From NCBI GenBank assembly GCA_963971425.1, contig OZ020525.1:2666001-2730000 (forward strand): 64,000 nucleotides of DNA, in the 5' to 3' direction. Made by a program: the position numbers and the translations under genes. Positions 20,707-31,540 of the stretch are shown in pieces (the first letter of the stretch is position 1; each line of letters begins with the position of its first letter). The notes beneath the pieces were generated by a model. That model searched no databases. It saw only the letters and a program-made list of their open reading frames with translations, and was not told where the DNA came from. Source of the DNA: Bryoerythrophyllum caledonicum (taxonomy: Eukaryota; Streptophyta; Bryopsida; Pottiales; Pottiaceae).

Positions 20707-21945
20707 ATGGCGGGTGGGGAGTTATGGAGCCGGCTGCCGAGCGGCATAACCGAGCTGGTGATCGGGTTTCTGCCGCTGCCTGCGCTCTGCCGCCTCCGAT
20801 GCGTGTGCCGAGCGTGGAACCGTCTCTCCCGCCAGCCGTGGTTTCTCGCGCTCCGGCAGCGGAACGAAGCGACCAAACCCTACCTGTTCGTGACGCGCTA
20901 CCTGAGCCCCGTGGCCTACGGTGACGTGTGGAGCGCCGTGGACGAGACGCACAGGCGGACGTGCTTCCTCGATTTGGAGGACTTGCGGTGGTACGCGATC
21001 CCGGCATCGCCGTCGCTGCCGAACGAGGAGGTTCTGCGCCTACTGGCGGTCGACGACGGGCTATGCGTGGAGCTTTCGTCCTTGGCGGAGGCCTACAAGC
21101 TCGCCGTGCGCGATCCCGTTGCGATGACGAAGCGGGAGGTGCCTACACAGGGCGTAGTGTGCCCGGTCGGCGAGACGGATCCGGAGGTCGACGCGCTTCC
21201 TGTCATTGTGACGGTTGTTGACGGCGAGTCCAGCAGCTTCAAGGTTTTTTGCATGAACCGCGATTCCACGGGGCTGCACTCTGGTTTTTTCGTGTTTGAG
21301 TCGTTAACCGGCTCGTGGCGCAGCCTGCGAACGCCGCCGGAGCGCCTCGGGCTCGCCGGGGAGCAGTTTCGGTCGGATAGAGTCCTGGAGGAGTCGGCCG
21401 TGTTTTTCCGGGGGAATTTGTACGCGGTTTTCTGGTACAACGACAGCAACACGAACGTCGTGGTGAGCTACAACTTGGAGGCGGATTCCTGGCGCGAGGT
21501 GCTCGTCCTGGACGCCGAGAATCCGAAATGTCCGCAGCTCATGGTGTTCCACGAAAAATTATTCATTGCGCTCTGGAACATTCCGTTTCTGCAGTCTCCC
21601 ACTCCCAGAGTGTTTGAGATCCGTGAGGTTCTGGTCGATCGGAAGGCGAGCCGGCTGGTGGCGCAGATTCCGAGTGAGCAGCTCGAGAAGGTTTGTGGTG
21701 AGAAACAATTCGACTTCTCCTACGGTTTCCCTCTCAATTCCCATGCTGTTGTGTTAATTTCGCGGCGCACTGGAAGAGTGTTGCGATACGACCTGAGGAG
21801 TGGGGCTGTTGCTTCCTTGCCTGTGCATCCGTTGGAAATGTCGCAGGAGTTCGCCTTAAAACTTCGGGAGCATTCACTCTTCCCTCATTATCGTGCTAGG
21901 ATCTCTACTCTGAGCATGAGGAACGTCTTGTCATCAGCTAGGTGA
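20707..21945 (+). CDS. F-box protein with kelch/beta-propeller-like C-terminal region
   Basis: An open single exon of 412 aa has codon use much richer in G+C than its surroundings, as in the other real exons here. An N-terminal F-box lies at residues 5-45 (LWSRLPSGITELVIGFLPLP, then LRCVCRAWNRL). The rest resembles plant F-box proteins of the kelch/FBA type: segments such as FFVFESLTGSWRSLRTPP, LYAVFWYN, VVSYNLEADSWREV and GRVLRYDLRSGAV are blade-like. Such proteins are substrate receptors of SCF E3 ubiquitin ligases. The target is unknown. The start at 20,707 places the F-box close to the N terminus as usual. It ends at TGA 21,943-21,945. The 220-bp leader is duplicated at 25.6 kb. Confidence 0.9.
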   Translation: MAGGELWSRLPSGITELVIGFLPLPALCRLRCVCRAWNRLSRQPWFLALRQRNEATKPYLFVTRYLSPVAYGDVWSAVDETHRRTCFLDLEDLRWYAIPASPSLPNEEVLRLLAVDDGLCVELSSLAEAYKLAVRDPVAMTKREVPTQGVVCPVGETDPEVDALPVIVTVVDGESSSFKVFCMNRDSTGLHSGFFVFESLTGSWRSLRTPPERLGLAGEQFRSDRVLEESAVFFRGNLYAVFWYNDSNTNVVVSYNLEADSWREVLVLDAENPKCPQLMVFHEKLFIALWNIPFLQSPTPRVFEIREVLVDRKASRLVAQIPSEQLEKVCGEKQFDFSYGFPLNSHAVVLISRRTGRVLRYDLRSGAVASLPVHPLEMSQEFALKLREHSLFPHYRARISTLSMRNVLSSAR

Positions 21946-22567
21946 TCATGACTCTCTTGCAGCCTTCTTATTAATTCTGAATTCTTTCTCGGCCTAAGCA
22001 TGATATAGCATTTTTGTAGATAGAATAAGGCCGCTCAAGGGCTGAAGTACTCATCTATTTGTGTATGTATATAATTTGTTAGGATTTGACATTACATTTG
22101 GCCATGCAACATGATTTGGGGATTTTGAACACTCTAATGGAATTTTGGAAGTCGTCAGCCTACGTTTTGTTTTGGTCCCTAGACTATACATGTTTTTCTT
22201 AAAGGAATCTTCCAGTGTTTTATGCTGAATCGTATTGGATGACAGTACTTCCAAGTACTGTAACTAGTGAGCAAATACCAAATATACATCTGGATCGACT
22301 AAGCTTAACCCTTACGAGCCCAAGTGTAAGTGGGGCGTACGTTTTGGATTTTGGGTAGGTTCCTCAAATTCGAAAAAATCTTTTTTAAAGAAAACTTTCA
22401 CATTGCATTTGTCCTGGTAAGAGCTCCATGGAGGTATTTTTATTATTATTTTGGATTCATGGTTTGAAAGTTAGTACCGCTCAAAGTTAGAAATGGGGAC
22501 TTCGGGTAGCTCCAAAATTTTGCTAGAAGTCTCTAGTGACATTGAGATTTTCCGTACACGAGAGAAT

Positions 22568-22905
22568 ATAACGGATATTTAACAAAATATGGACAAATGA
22601 AAGTCCAGAAATAGTGGTTGGCTGCCAGCCGAGAGCTGCCACAGCGTCATATGAATAATCTTCTAAAGTGCCTAACTCACTCATTTTCTATCCAAATGGA
22701 GCATATGAGATGTTTTTTGGCATCTACATTTTCCGTAGATGTCAAAAAAACACCTCATAAGCTTGATTTGGACAAAATTTGAGTAAGTTATGACCGTTTG
22801 AAATTTTCATACGAAGAGAAGCATCGGCTGTCAGCCGACAAGAATTCAAAGTCTATTCGGTCCACAAATGGTGATTTTGTCCAGATTTTTTTAAATATCC
22901 GTTAT
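22568..22905. mobile_element. MITE family M3 (338 bp) inside repeat X
   Basis: ATAACGGATATTTAACAAAA at the left end and its inverted equivalent ending CCGTTAT at 22,905 form TIRs of about 30 bp. Repeat X copies at 59.4 and 62.1 kb lack this segment, giving two empty sites. An inner palindrome lies around 22,712-22,760. Confidence 0.8.
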
Positions 22906-23631
22906 ATTACATTCTTCAAAGATGTCAAAAAAATTCTTGTCTTGGTGTAAAAAAACATTTTTAACACATTTTTACACATTTTGGGCAAGCGGGAAAAAAC
23001 TTCATCTTTTTTACATAAAACCTAGAGATCTTCATATTTTTCACTTTTTATTTTTTCTACAACAATACATGGTGTAAACCTTTTTAATGATAGTTTGGAT
23101 TATCATTCTAAAACATATTAAGTACACAAAAAAAAACTCGAATTGGCAATTTTTGAACCTCCACTCCTTTGCACACTTGTATTGAATATGCTACACCCCT
23201 TCTCTACCTCTAAAAATTGTTGTATACGGAATGAACATCATGCTCAACACAATGATAAAAGACTTAGACCATGTGTAGTGCAAAAATTTAATACAAAGTG
23301 AAGTCAAAGTGTGTTGATCCACTCAACGTAGGGATGAAAATGAACCATTTTCTTGACTTCAAACACTATAATCTTTCAATCCGTGCGGTCAAAGTGTATG
23401 AAATTTTGTGAGTATGTTAAAAGAAGAAGAACTCCGGCCCCAAAGGGACCGGCGTGAATATAGTGTTTGTTCATTCTATTCACTAATCCCATGGCCACCG
23501 GACAAAGGATAGTGAATCTAGAGCTACTTCCTCCTTTCGAAGGTAAACACTTTTCTACACTAAGTGCCTTAAAGACAACCGACATGTCATCCCCCCAAGG
23601 GCTTTTTGGGTACCCATACAACGAGGTCTCA

Positions 23632-24082
23632 GGGCCTCTTTACACTAGAGGCGAGAGGCCGTGAGGAGAGAAATTTTAGCCAATGGGAGGCGTAGAAATC
23701 GAGAAGACCAAAGAATGTCACTTTACACCCGATTTTTTCAGTCCAAGGGACGAAAGAGGAGAAAATGACATGGACAACACTTTTGTCCTCCGTGGCAACG
23801 AAAGTGCATAATAATGAGGGCCCCCGGAATTATAGTTAGGCCTACCTCAAGAGGTGGGCCTAACTATAAATCCGGGGGGCCATTGGCCAAAAAACTCACA
23901 ACCAATCATTTAATATATTTAAAGATGAATTTTGAAAAAGCTCAACATTGGAGCTTTTGGCCTTCTCTCACTTTACACCGCACCCAAAGGCCATGGCTTC
24001 TCAAGGATTGGCCTCTCAAGAATGTGCCATGGCCCAAGTGGAGTTTGGCCGGAGGCTTCTCGTTTCTAATGTAAAGAGGCCC
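23632..24082. mobile_element. MITE family M4 (451 bp) nested in the SINE
   Basis: GGGCCTCTTTACACTAG at the left end is mirrored by TTAGAAACG-type sequence and GTAAAGAGGCCC at the right. TCA is present on both sides, a 3-bp duplication of the kind made by PIF/Harbinger-like elements. The SINE copy at 59.8 kb lacks it. An internal near-perfect hairpin lies at 23,819-23,881. Confidence 0.75.
23819..23881. repeat. Strong hairpin, arms of about 28 bp, 6-bp loop
   Basis: GGCCCCCGGAATTATAGTTA and its continuation pair with the inverted half starting GGTGGGCCTAACTATAAATC. Only a few mismatches occur. It lies inside MITE M4 and could be a second, palindromic insertion. Confidence 0.75.
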
Positions 24083-24381
24083 TCAAGACCCCTAACCATA
24101 GTTGGGTGGACTATGGTGGTGGGCACCATGCCGGCATGGGGATTTGAACTCACAACCACCTCACCGGTGTGCCATGACTCAAACCACTACACCAAGGCCG
24201 TGGTGCCTGTGAGTATGTTACTTAGTAAGTCTTTATTGAAATCCTACGATAAAAAGGATAAATATAAGGGTTTGTTTCCTTCTTTACTCATTGCACTAGA
24301 ATCAACAATTTTGAAGTGTTTTTGGTGTGAAATTGTCACGGGCTTTTAGGGGTTAAAGTGAAAATACCAAATATATTTCTG

Positions 24382-24431
24382 ATGCTTCTCCGCAATGATG
24401 TATTTAGTGAAAATATTGTGGAGAAGCATCA
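24382..24431. repeat. Hairpin with 16-bp arms
   Basis: GATGCTTCTCCGCAAT at 24,382-24,397 is inverted at 24,416-24,431 with one mismatch, and recurs once more at 25,107-25,122. The surrounding ATTTAGTGAAAATA motif is also repeated. Confidence 0.7.
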
Positions 24432-24464
24432 TGAGTATTTAGTGAAAATACCAAATATACATCT

Positions 24465-27079
24465 CAAGTACTTTTTCATAATTCTTGTTACAAGCCAAGC
24501 AATATATTTGATTTCATCAAAGCTTTGAGATTATTCCTTTGAGAATTCTTTTTCTTTTGTAATTTAAGATTGTAGAATTATTATTGAAATCTTATCAAAA
24601 TTCTAACTTGAACTCACAACACAAATTTCAAGCATTGATATAAATTCTTAAGGCATAAATAACAAAGAAAATTTCTATTTATTTAAATCTTACGTTTTGA
24701 TGAATTTTGTAAAATCAATATTTGTGAAATCTCTATACCTGATAGGAAACAATTTGTCATGTGTATGTGCGGTAGAGCCGCTGGTTCCGCAACAAACAAC
24801 TTTCATCCGCCAGTTCTTGGCACATTTTTGGACGACAAAGCCTTTTGGAGGAATCACGTTCTTTGGATGTGTCCTTTGGAAGAATCCTTTGAGTGTGCCC
24901 TCTCATTAGAAGTTGGATATGCTAAAAATTTATTAAGTTTAAAAATACTATTATGCACCAAAATGTAAAAAAAAGTGCTTCACATACAATTCAAAATTAA
25001 TGATTTCTACTTATTGGATTTATTTGGATGAAACTACGGGGTATATGAAGTAAATATGGGATATCTAAAGTAAAAAATGGATATATAGTAGATAATAAAT
25101 ACTCATGATGCTTCTCCGCAATCTGTATGCATCAAATGGATTATTTAATGGCACCATATTAATTGTATTGGTGCTCGGCACGAGTGATTTAGGCGGAAAT
25201 CTTTACAGGCGATTGTGTGGGGTACATTGCATTGATACCACGGATTCCTTTGATTACGGAGAGCGTTGGACTTCTTTTCTCGCTACACTGCAAGAAGTTC
25301 CCAATCCGAAATTTTAATTTTTCATCTATGTACATTTGTTTAACTCGATATTGCCTTGGCCTGTCGGTTACAATGGGGGTTCGACTATTCTCTATATATA
25401 AAAGAAAACAATTTTGTCATGTTTGTTTCTTGAACATCTGCCGGCTCCGCAACCAACAATTATCATCCAACAATTTCGGTACGAATGAAAATTTGGCTCC
25501 GGATAAAATTTGTCTCAAACCCTAAAACATTTGGGGACGGGGGCAACATTGGAGCTCAAACGGCAGACAAAAGGAAGGAGATCTCTCACCTCACGACTTA
25601 GAGCCCTCCCCAATCCTCTAAGTTCGCTCACAATTCTTTAAGTTTACTCAAAATCTTTCAAAATCCTTTACAACTCTTTGTGTTAACTCTCCATTCTTCA
25701 AATTGCTTATAGTTCTATACAAGATTAAGTGGATTGGAGCATGTTGGGGTTTGGCATTGAAGCAGAATATGCTTTGAGGCAGCCACGGTGAATGCTCTCA
25801 AGGCAATGTGCTTGATGCAAAGTTGACAAGGAGATGAGAGAGTGGTCTACACAACTTGTGAGCGGATCAGAAGGCTAAATTTAATCTATTTAGTGAGTAG
25901 TGATTCATGATACAAAGTGTAGATACTTGAGTCGAATGTGTTTGAGAACATTTGAGTTGATTGGAACAATGAAGAACACAAACAATAGCAATTTCAGGAA
26001 TTCAAAAGGTTTGTTGACTTTGAATATTGGCCGCAAAGCGAGGTTGGTAGTTTCTCATATAATCCTTATCAAGTGTCGAAAAGCTTGGTGAGCTTAGTGA
26101 CCTTTAACTTCAAATTGAAATAGTTTTAGTCACCTTTGAAAATGAATTTGAGGTCACATTGTACCATGATTCTTAGCCATCTTTTGCCCCAATTTATTGC
26201 CCTTGGCCTATCGGTTACGGCGGGGATCCACTAGTGTGGATATAAAAGAAATCATTTGAGTAATAAATATTAATGTAGATATAAATCATATTGTAATCCT
26301 AAAAACCAATAATGTTCAATAAAATATTTTTGAAAATATGATGAAATAAATTATGTGAAACTAATCTACATCTTCAATTCTAAACTCGTTTGACTCAAAC
26401 CATGATCATGAAATCTAGTTGTTTTATAAAGAATAAAATAAAATCATAGTCGATAGGTGAAATGATATTTCGCCCTTAAATGTCAGTAGGGAACCATATA
26501 TACATGCACCTATTTCATTTAGTTTAGCAAGACTTACACTTTTGGGTTGTAAATTCTTCAACTAACATCTTTCGTTTGGAGGTCATTTCTATATCTAAAT
26601 CTTATTATGTTCAAATAAAACACCATACATGTAAAATATTATGGCCACGAGTGGGCCGTCCTAATGTACACATAAGGGTTATTAAATATTAAATATATAA
26701 AATTGACCAAGACGATCAAAAGTACAACTTTAATTTGGATACACTTAGAGCCCCCTTCGGTAAGCCATAATGTTTTAGCTACATTCTTAAACAACATGAA
26801 AAAATAAAATAAAAATAAAAATTTCAATAACATGGGAAAAGAAATAATAACAAGACAATTGAATCAATATAAATTATTTACTTTTTCCTGATCAAATCAT
26901 CAAAGATAGAAGAAAATTATTGCAACTGATGACAAAAATACACAATAACTTTATTTACTACACAAAATATCTTTTTGTGTTTCATGTGTACTTTATGATT
27001 ATTATATTTACAAAAGCTAGTTGAGATTTTGAATTTTCAAATGTACCACCTATTTAGATGTGATCTGTTAGATCAAAGG
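24465..27079. other. Intergenic region, repeats only
   Basis: No gene is recognised. Two TATA-like segments share GGCCTATCGGTTACGG and a TATAAAAGAAA tail (25,353-25,405 and 26,201-26,255), resembling repeat R1. 25,600-25,845 is the inverted copy of the F-box leader. 26,530-26,660 is repeated at 59,060-59,185 (ACACCATACATGTA landmark). The remainder is AT-rich. Confidence 0.5.
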
Positions 27080-27281
27080 CTACACCAAACACTGAATGTA
27101 GTGGGGACTAGAGTAGTTCAAGTTTCTACACTAATTGGAAATTTACATCCAATTGGCGACTGACACATACTTGCTTGAAAATGAATAGCCAATCAAATTT
27201 TGACATGCACGTGCTTGATGAAAATGAGTGTGGGTGATCCACATCAATTATGAATCCACACTATTTCAGTGTTTGGTGTAG
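27080..27281. mobile_element. MITE family M1, copy 2 (202 bp)
   Basis: Ends CTACACCAAACACTGAA and its inverted equivalent TTCAGTGTTTGGTGTAG make nearly perfect TIRs. The interior is the reverse complement of copy 1 at 18,797. It lies 250 bp before the PORR gene. Confidence 0.8.
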
Positions 27282-27534
27282 TAAAAGAATTCTAGGACTC
27301 TAGAACTGTAGTTGTTTTTGAAAATCATCTACGTAACAAATACGTATATGTATACGTTACGGAGGCGGGGCTTAAACCCTAAACCCTAGAACTCCAGAAT
27401 TCCACAACAAAAATCTCAGTAAACCCACGCGGAAACGATCCACACATCCGCAGAAACGCATCAACGACTCACTCCTTGTCACAAAATTCGCCGTTCCTGA
27501 TGAGAAACCCTCCGCGATAGCTCCCGGAGATGAT

Positions 27535-29778
27535 GTGCAGGGTAAAATGGCGAGGAGACGGGCGCCTATCTGTGCTCGAAATCTCATCAAGCACGAGTTC
27601 TCGTTGCAATTAGCCAGTGTCGAGGATATCTGGAGCCTCTTCACCAAGGCACGAAGAGGATTCACTTGTAGTCCTTCTCATGCGGAAAGAGATTGTAGGT
27701 ATGTTGCGAGACTCTCACAATGTTTCAATTTGAGGTCATTTCGCGAGTTGGAAGAAGAGCCTGAAGATTTCCCCGACTCGCGAAGAGGATTTGCGTCTGT
27801 GAACGTTCGTAGTCTTGTAAAGAGTGATTTCGTTGCCAGATGTAGACCAAATTCCCGAGAGAGAGAGTCAGAAGAGGAATCGAGGAAGCCATTAGCGAGC
27901 CGGCGCCGAGGCGCAACCGTCGTGCAGCTCAAAGAGCGCGGGTTCGACGACATTATCGAGCGAGAGAAGAAGCTCTCCATCCTCCTCCGCATTAAGGACC
28001 TGATTGCGGCCGATCCCGCCCGATCCATGACCCTGCTCGACCTGGGAACGCGCAAGGACGACATTGGTCTGGATGGCAGCCACCGCCCGATCGCGTTTCT
28101 GAAGCGATTCCCGGGTGTTTTCAGGATCCACGAAACCCCCGCCGCGCCCTGGTTCCACCTCACCCCCACGGCGGAGGCGATTCTCGATGAGGAGGTTGCG
28201 ATTCGAGAGGGAATGGAGGAGGAGGTGGTTGTCAAGCTGCGCAAGCTGCTGATGATGGCGAGTGGCGGGGCGCTCCCGTTGGCGAAGATCGCGCACCTGG
28301 AGCGTTATCTGGGGTTGTTCAGGAAGGAAATTGTGTTTACTCGGCCGAGGGATTTTCGCGTTGTGGATGAGGGGGTGACGCTGGAGCTTGTGAGGTGGAA
28401 CGAGACCCTGGCGGTTACGGAAGCAGAGAGGAGGGCTCAAGAAAAACCGCTGGAATTCGAACATGGTGAGTTTCCTCCAAGCCCTAAATCCAGGTCACAG
28501 GATTGCGAAATCTCGAACTCTAAACCCTAGAATTCTTACAACGCTCTCTCACTTTATTGCAACCCCCTTGATAGGTTTTAGGGTTCAGAAACCCTCCACG
28601 TAAATCCCAAACCCTAATCTCAGGTCATATCAATCTCCACCACAAGCACACCTTACAGCACTCTCACTTAATTGCAATCTCTTTAAATCTCCATGTTCAG
28701 GGTTTAGGGTTTTAGGCTGGCTCTTGGATTAATCCTCTTCTTTGCATCTCCATGTTCAGGGTTTAGGGTTTAGGCTGGCTCCTGCATTAATCCTCTTCAC
28801 CTGATGAGCAGTTGTTTTCTCACTTTCTCACAATTTCCTTGAATCTCCAAGTTGAGGGTTTAGAATTTGCTCTGTTTTGTATAACGGCATTGGTGTTTGT
28901 TTCCTGCAGACAAACGCCATCGCCTGTCCAAGTTTGAGGAGCTGGAGTGCCCGTCGCCGTTCGAGGACGGAAGCCAGCTCCACCATCGATCCCCGCAGTT
29001 CGAGAAGCGCGCGGTTCTGGTGGTGGAGGAGCTTCTGTCGCTCACTTTGGAGAAGCGGCTCTTGGTGGACCATCTCACCCACTTCCGAAGAGAGTTCAAC
29101 TTCTCCAACAAGGTAACTCACCTCTCGCTCTCTCTTTGCTGTTAAACCCTAAACCCTGAATTCCAACAGCAAAGAGAGGGTTTGACCCTAAACCAGGTTT
29201 TAGAAAGGGTTAAACCTTAAACCCCGAACCCTAACTCCAACTTTAAGAGTTCAGGGTTTAAGGTTTCGGCCTTTCTAAAGTCGCCTAAAGAAAGGGTTTA
29301 ACCCTAAACCTGGTCTTTCTAAAGTCGCCCAAACTTTCAATAAGATAGCCCCTCTTCAGACTTCCCTTTCCTCACTCTCAACAGAGAGAGCTTGGTGGTC
29401 TCTAAGCTCAAGTCAGAATAGAGAACTTGGTGGTCTCTAAACTCAAGTCAGACCAGTTCTAACCCTAAACCCCAGTCGCATGGTGATAGCTTTTTCTTTT
29501 CATAATGTTTGCAGGTGTATGGGATGCTGATCCGCCACCCTGATTACTTTTATGTATCAAGGAAAGGCAGGCGTGACACCGTGTTCCTGAGGCGAGCGTT
29601 TGAGGAGGTTCACGCCCCTGGGAAAGCCAAGCACTACCGTCTCATCCACAAGCACCCCTTGGTGCTGGTGAAAGAGAAATTTGCCCATCTCATGGATGTG
29701 GACTACCCTCTCCAACCCAGGCCTGCTCCTCCACATGGTGTTGCAGCTCCAGCGCAGAAAACAAACACTCCTTGGTAA
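27535..29778 (+). CDS. PORR-domain organelle RNA-binding protein (3 exons)
   Basis: Exons 27,535-28,465, 28,910-29,112 and 29,515-29,778 join in frame with GT/AG introns to a 465-aa protein. The N-terminal part of about 120 residues is rich in Arg and Ser, as in organelle transit peptides. The plant organelle RNA recognition (PORR) domain runs from about residue 125 to 440: LKERGFDDIIEREKKLSILL, IAFLKRFPGVFRIHE, VVVKLRKLLMMASGG, LGLFRKEIVFTRPRDFRVVD, FEKRAVLVVEELLSLTLEKR, RRDTVFLRRAF, LIHKHPLVLVKEKF. Family members promote splicing of group II introns in chloroplasts or mitochondria. The start could also be the Met at 27,547. Both introns are full of AAACCCTAA-like motifs. It ends with TAA at 29,776. 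Confidence 0.92.
28540..28900 (+). repeat. Telomere-like motifs in PORR intron 1
   Basis: Repeated AACCCTAAA and GGGTTTAGGGTTTTAG tracts, including a near-exact duplicated block (CTCCATGTTCAGGGTTTAGG at about 28,690 and 28,749). Intron 2 (29,140-29,480) is similar. This looks like an interstitial telomere-type repeat or a telobox-rich intron. Confidence 0.65.
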
Positions 29779-31540
29779 CCCTCCCACAACCATCAAGTTA
29801 AGCAATGTGCATATATGGAGAGAACAAATATACATTCATTTTTCAGTGATATCCAATAGAAATACAATTTCAACCCAAGTGATTTCACATTTTTTGAATG
29901 AAATGTGCATTAGTTATTAGTTTTCAAAGTGTGTTGCCATGTTTAGTGGGTGGCTGCTAATAGGTACCTCCTATAAGTGCTGACCAAAAGTAAGGAGTCC
30001 TCACTAACAACACACCTCCATTTGGAGCTGAATGAGTGGTAATGGGATGGATATATTTTGATTTTATAGGTGTCGGTTATGGGTTTTGGTTGGTTACTAT
30101 GGGGTTATGTGAGTGCATTCCCTACTCATTTCCTATCAAGAGCAATGCTCCTATCATTCAGCAACTCTATCAAGCAAGTGGCATAAACCCTAAATTTGAA
30201 ATCCTAAAACCTTAAACCTGCATGTGACTTCAATTGACTTTCGTAACAAATAGAAGTGGTGCTAGGGCGGCCTTCTATTTAGAATTGTTTGAGGAGGATT
30301 CCTGAATGAGTGTAGGCCTAATGCCCGGATAGAAGTGACCAATGTATAAGTAACCTAGATGGTGTTATGTATAAGCTACCATAGTTGTAGATTTATCTAT
30401 TATTGAGTTGTCGGTTTGAAGTAAGCCCTGTAACCATTAGAATTGAACTGAAAGAGGGTAATGAAAATGAAGTGGGCATTAGAGAAAGAGAAATAAAAGT
30501 GTGTTGTTAGTGAAGGGTAATTGGTTAATATTGAATCTCACCAACGATTTGATAACTCTAAGGGCCGGTTGTTGTTCTAGCATTAGTTCTTGAATGTTAT
30601 GTTAGATTTTGATGTGATTTTATAATAAACTCAATATTTTTGTGAAAATGTCACATTTACATGTGACATTTTTAGAAATATAGTTAGCCCTGTTGATGCC
30701 TCCATTCCAAATGGGTGAGGTGAATAGTTATGTGGTGAATATTCCTCTTTGGCCACCATTATGTACATTAATAGCACTTTTAAAGTTGGCATTATAATCA
30801 TTTGTAAAAACCATCAATTATGGCATTTTCATATACCATGTGATGCTTTCACAAATATTATGATTGATGGCAAACTTTTGTATTATATCTTTATGGATGT
30901 TAGATTCCATTTCAAAATTTGGTAGATGAAAATATAAATTTTGTGTATTTGTCCAATGTTGTAGGGCACATTTTTGTCTTCCCATTTGCATGTGACATTT
31001 TCATAGATATGGTTTAACATATTAAACCTATTCATGCCTCCAACCCAAGTTGGTGATGAAAGTATTTGTACATGAATAGTACTAGAAACTCTCGTTTTGG
31101 CTAGTGTTATGCACAATGATTGTGCTTTTCAAGTTGGCATTATTATTATTTACGAATCATCATTTATGACATTTTCATAGAGCATGTGATGTTTTCACAA
31201 ATGATGTATTATTGGTTTTCTGATTTGGTTCTTTTTAAGAAATTTTCTAATGATTTATTCAAGGTCTAATGAGTTATGGACATGGACACTTTTGTTTATA
31301 GATGCTTGGGAATAAATTTATCCAATGAACACCAAAAAATAATCAAAAAATGAGTATATATCTAAAGTGATTGATTATCTAACCTTAATTGATTATCTAA
31401 CCATCAATACGTAAGGATACAACCATGATGTCATGTTTGAAAATGTACAAGTAATATTTTATTAATAGAAATAACTTGTTTTTTTCACTCTCTTAACTTG
31501 ACATGGTTATTATTCTCACGCCCATTACAAATTACCTAGT
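29779..31540. other. Intergenic region with a diverged tandem duplication
   Basis: 30,636-30,860 and 30,956-31,205 are diverged copies about 330 bp apart (landmarks ATGTGACATTTT, ATGCCTCCA, AAGTTGGCATTAT, CATGTGATG). No gene is recognised. The region lies between the PORR gene and gypsy fossil B. Confidence 0.55.

Larger units (their letters stand above)
23420..24207 (-). mobile_element. tRNA-headed SINE, copy 1 (split by a MITE)
   Basis: Read on the minus strand from 24,207, the element opens with a tRNA-like head: GGCACCACGGCC, a box A-like TGGTGTAGTGG, a box B-like GTTCAAATCCC, and TGGTGCC closing a 7-bp acceptor-like stem. It is flanked by the 13-bp direct repeat TGTGAGTATGTTA (23,407-23,419 and 24,208-24,220). 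Without the nested MITE it is about 334 bp. A second copy at 59,820-60,135 has its own, different target duplication. The tail is TTCTTCTTT-like. This architecture is that of a Pol III SINE. Confidence 0.8.
22292..24445. repeat. Dispersed repeat X, copy 1, with nested insertions
   Basis: The block aligns with 59,200-60,480 and 61,890-62,490 (landmarks TCATGGTTTGAAAGTTAGTACC, then AATTTTGCTAGAAGT and TGGCAATTTTTGAACCTCCA). It is flanked by a perfect 19-bp direct repeat, AAATACCAAATATACATCT, at 22,273-22,291 and 24,446-24,464. That suggests insertion with target duplication. Inside lie a TIR element at 22,568-22,905 and a SINE at 23,420-24,207, itself carrying a MITE. The family is unrecognised and no conserved coding region is seen. 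Confidence 0.75.

Noticed and set aside
20586-21552. Long antisense and shifted frames over the F-box gene
   Set aside because: GC-rich coding DNA gives long shadow frames. Only the 412-aa frame has an F-box.
24120-24207. A functional tRNA gene at 24.1 kb (minus)
   Set aside because: The acceptor-like stem is perfect, but the D and anticodon arms do not fold properly, and a diverged copy plus target duplications show it is a SINE head.
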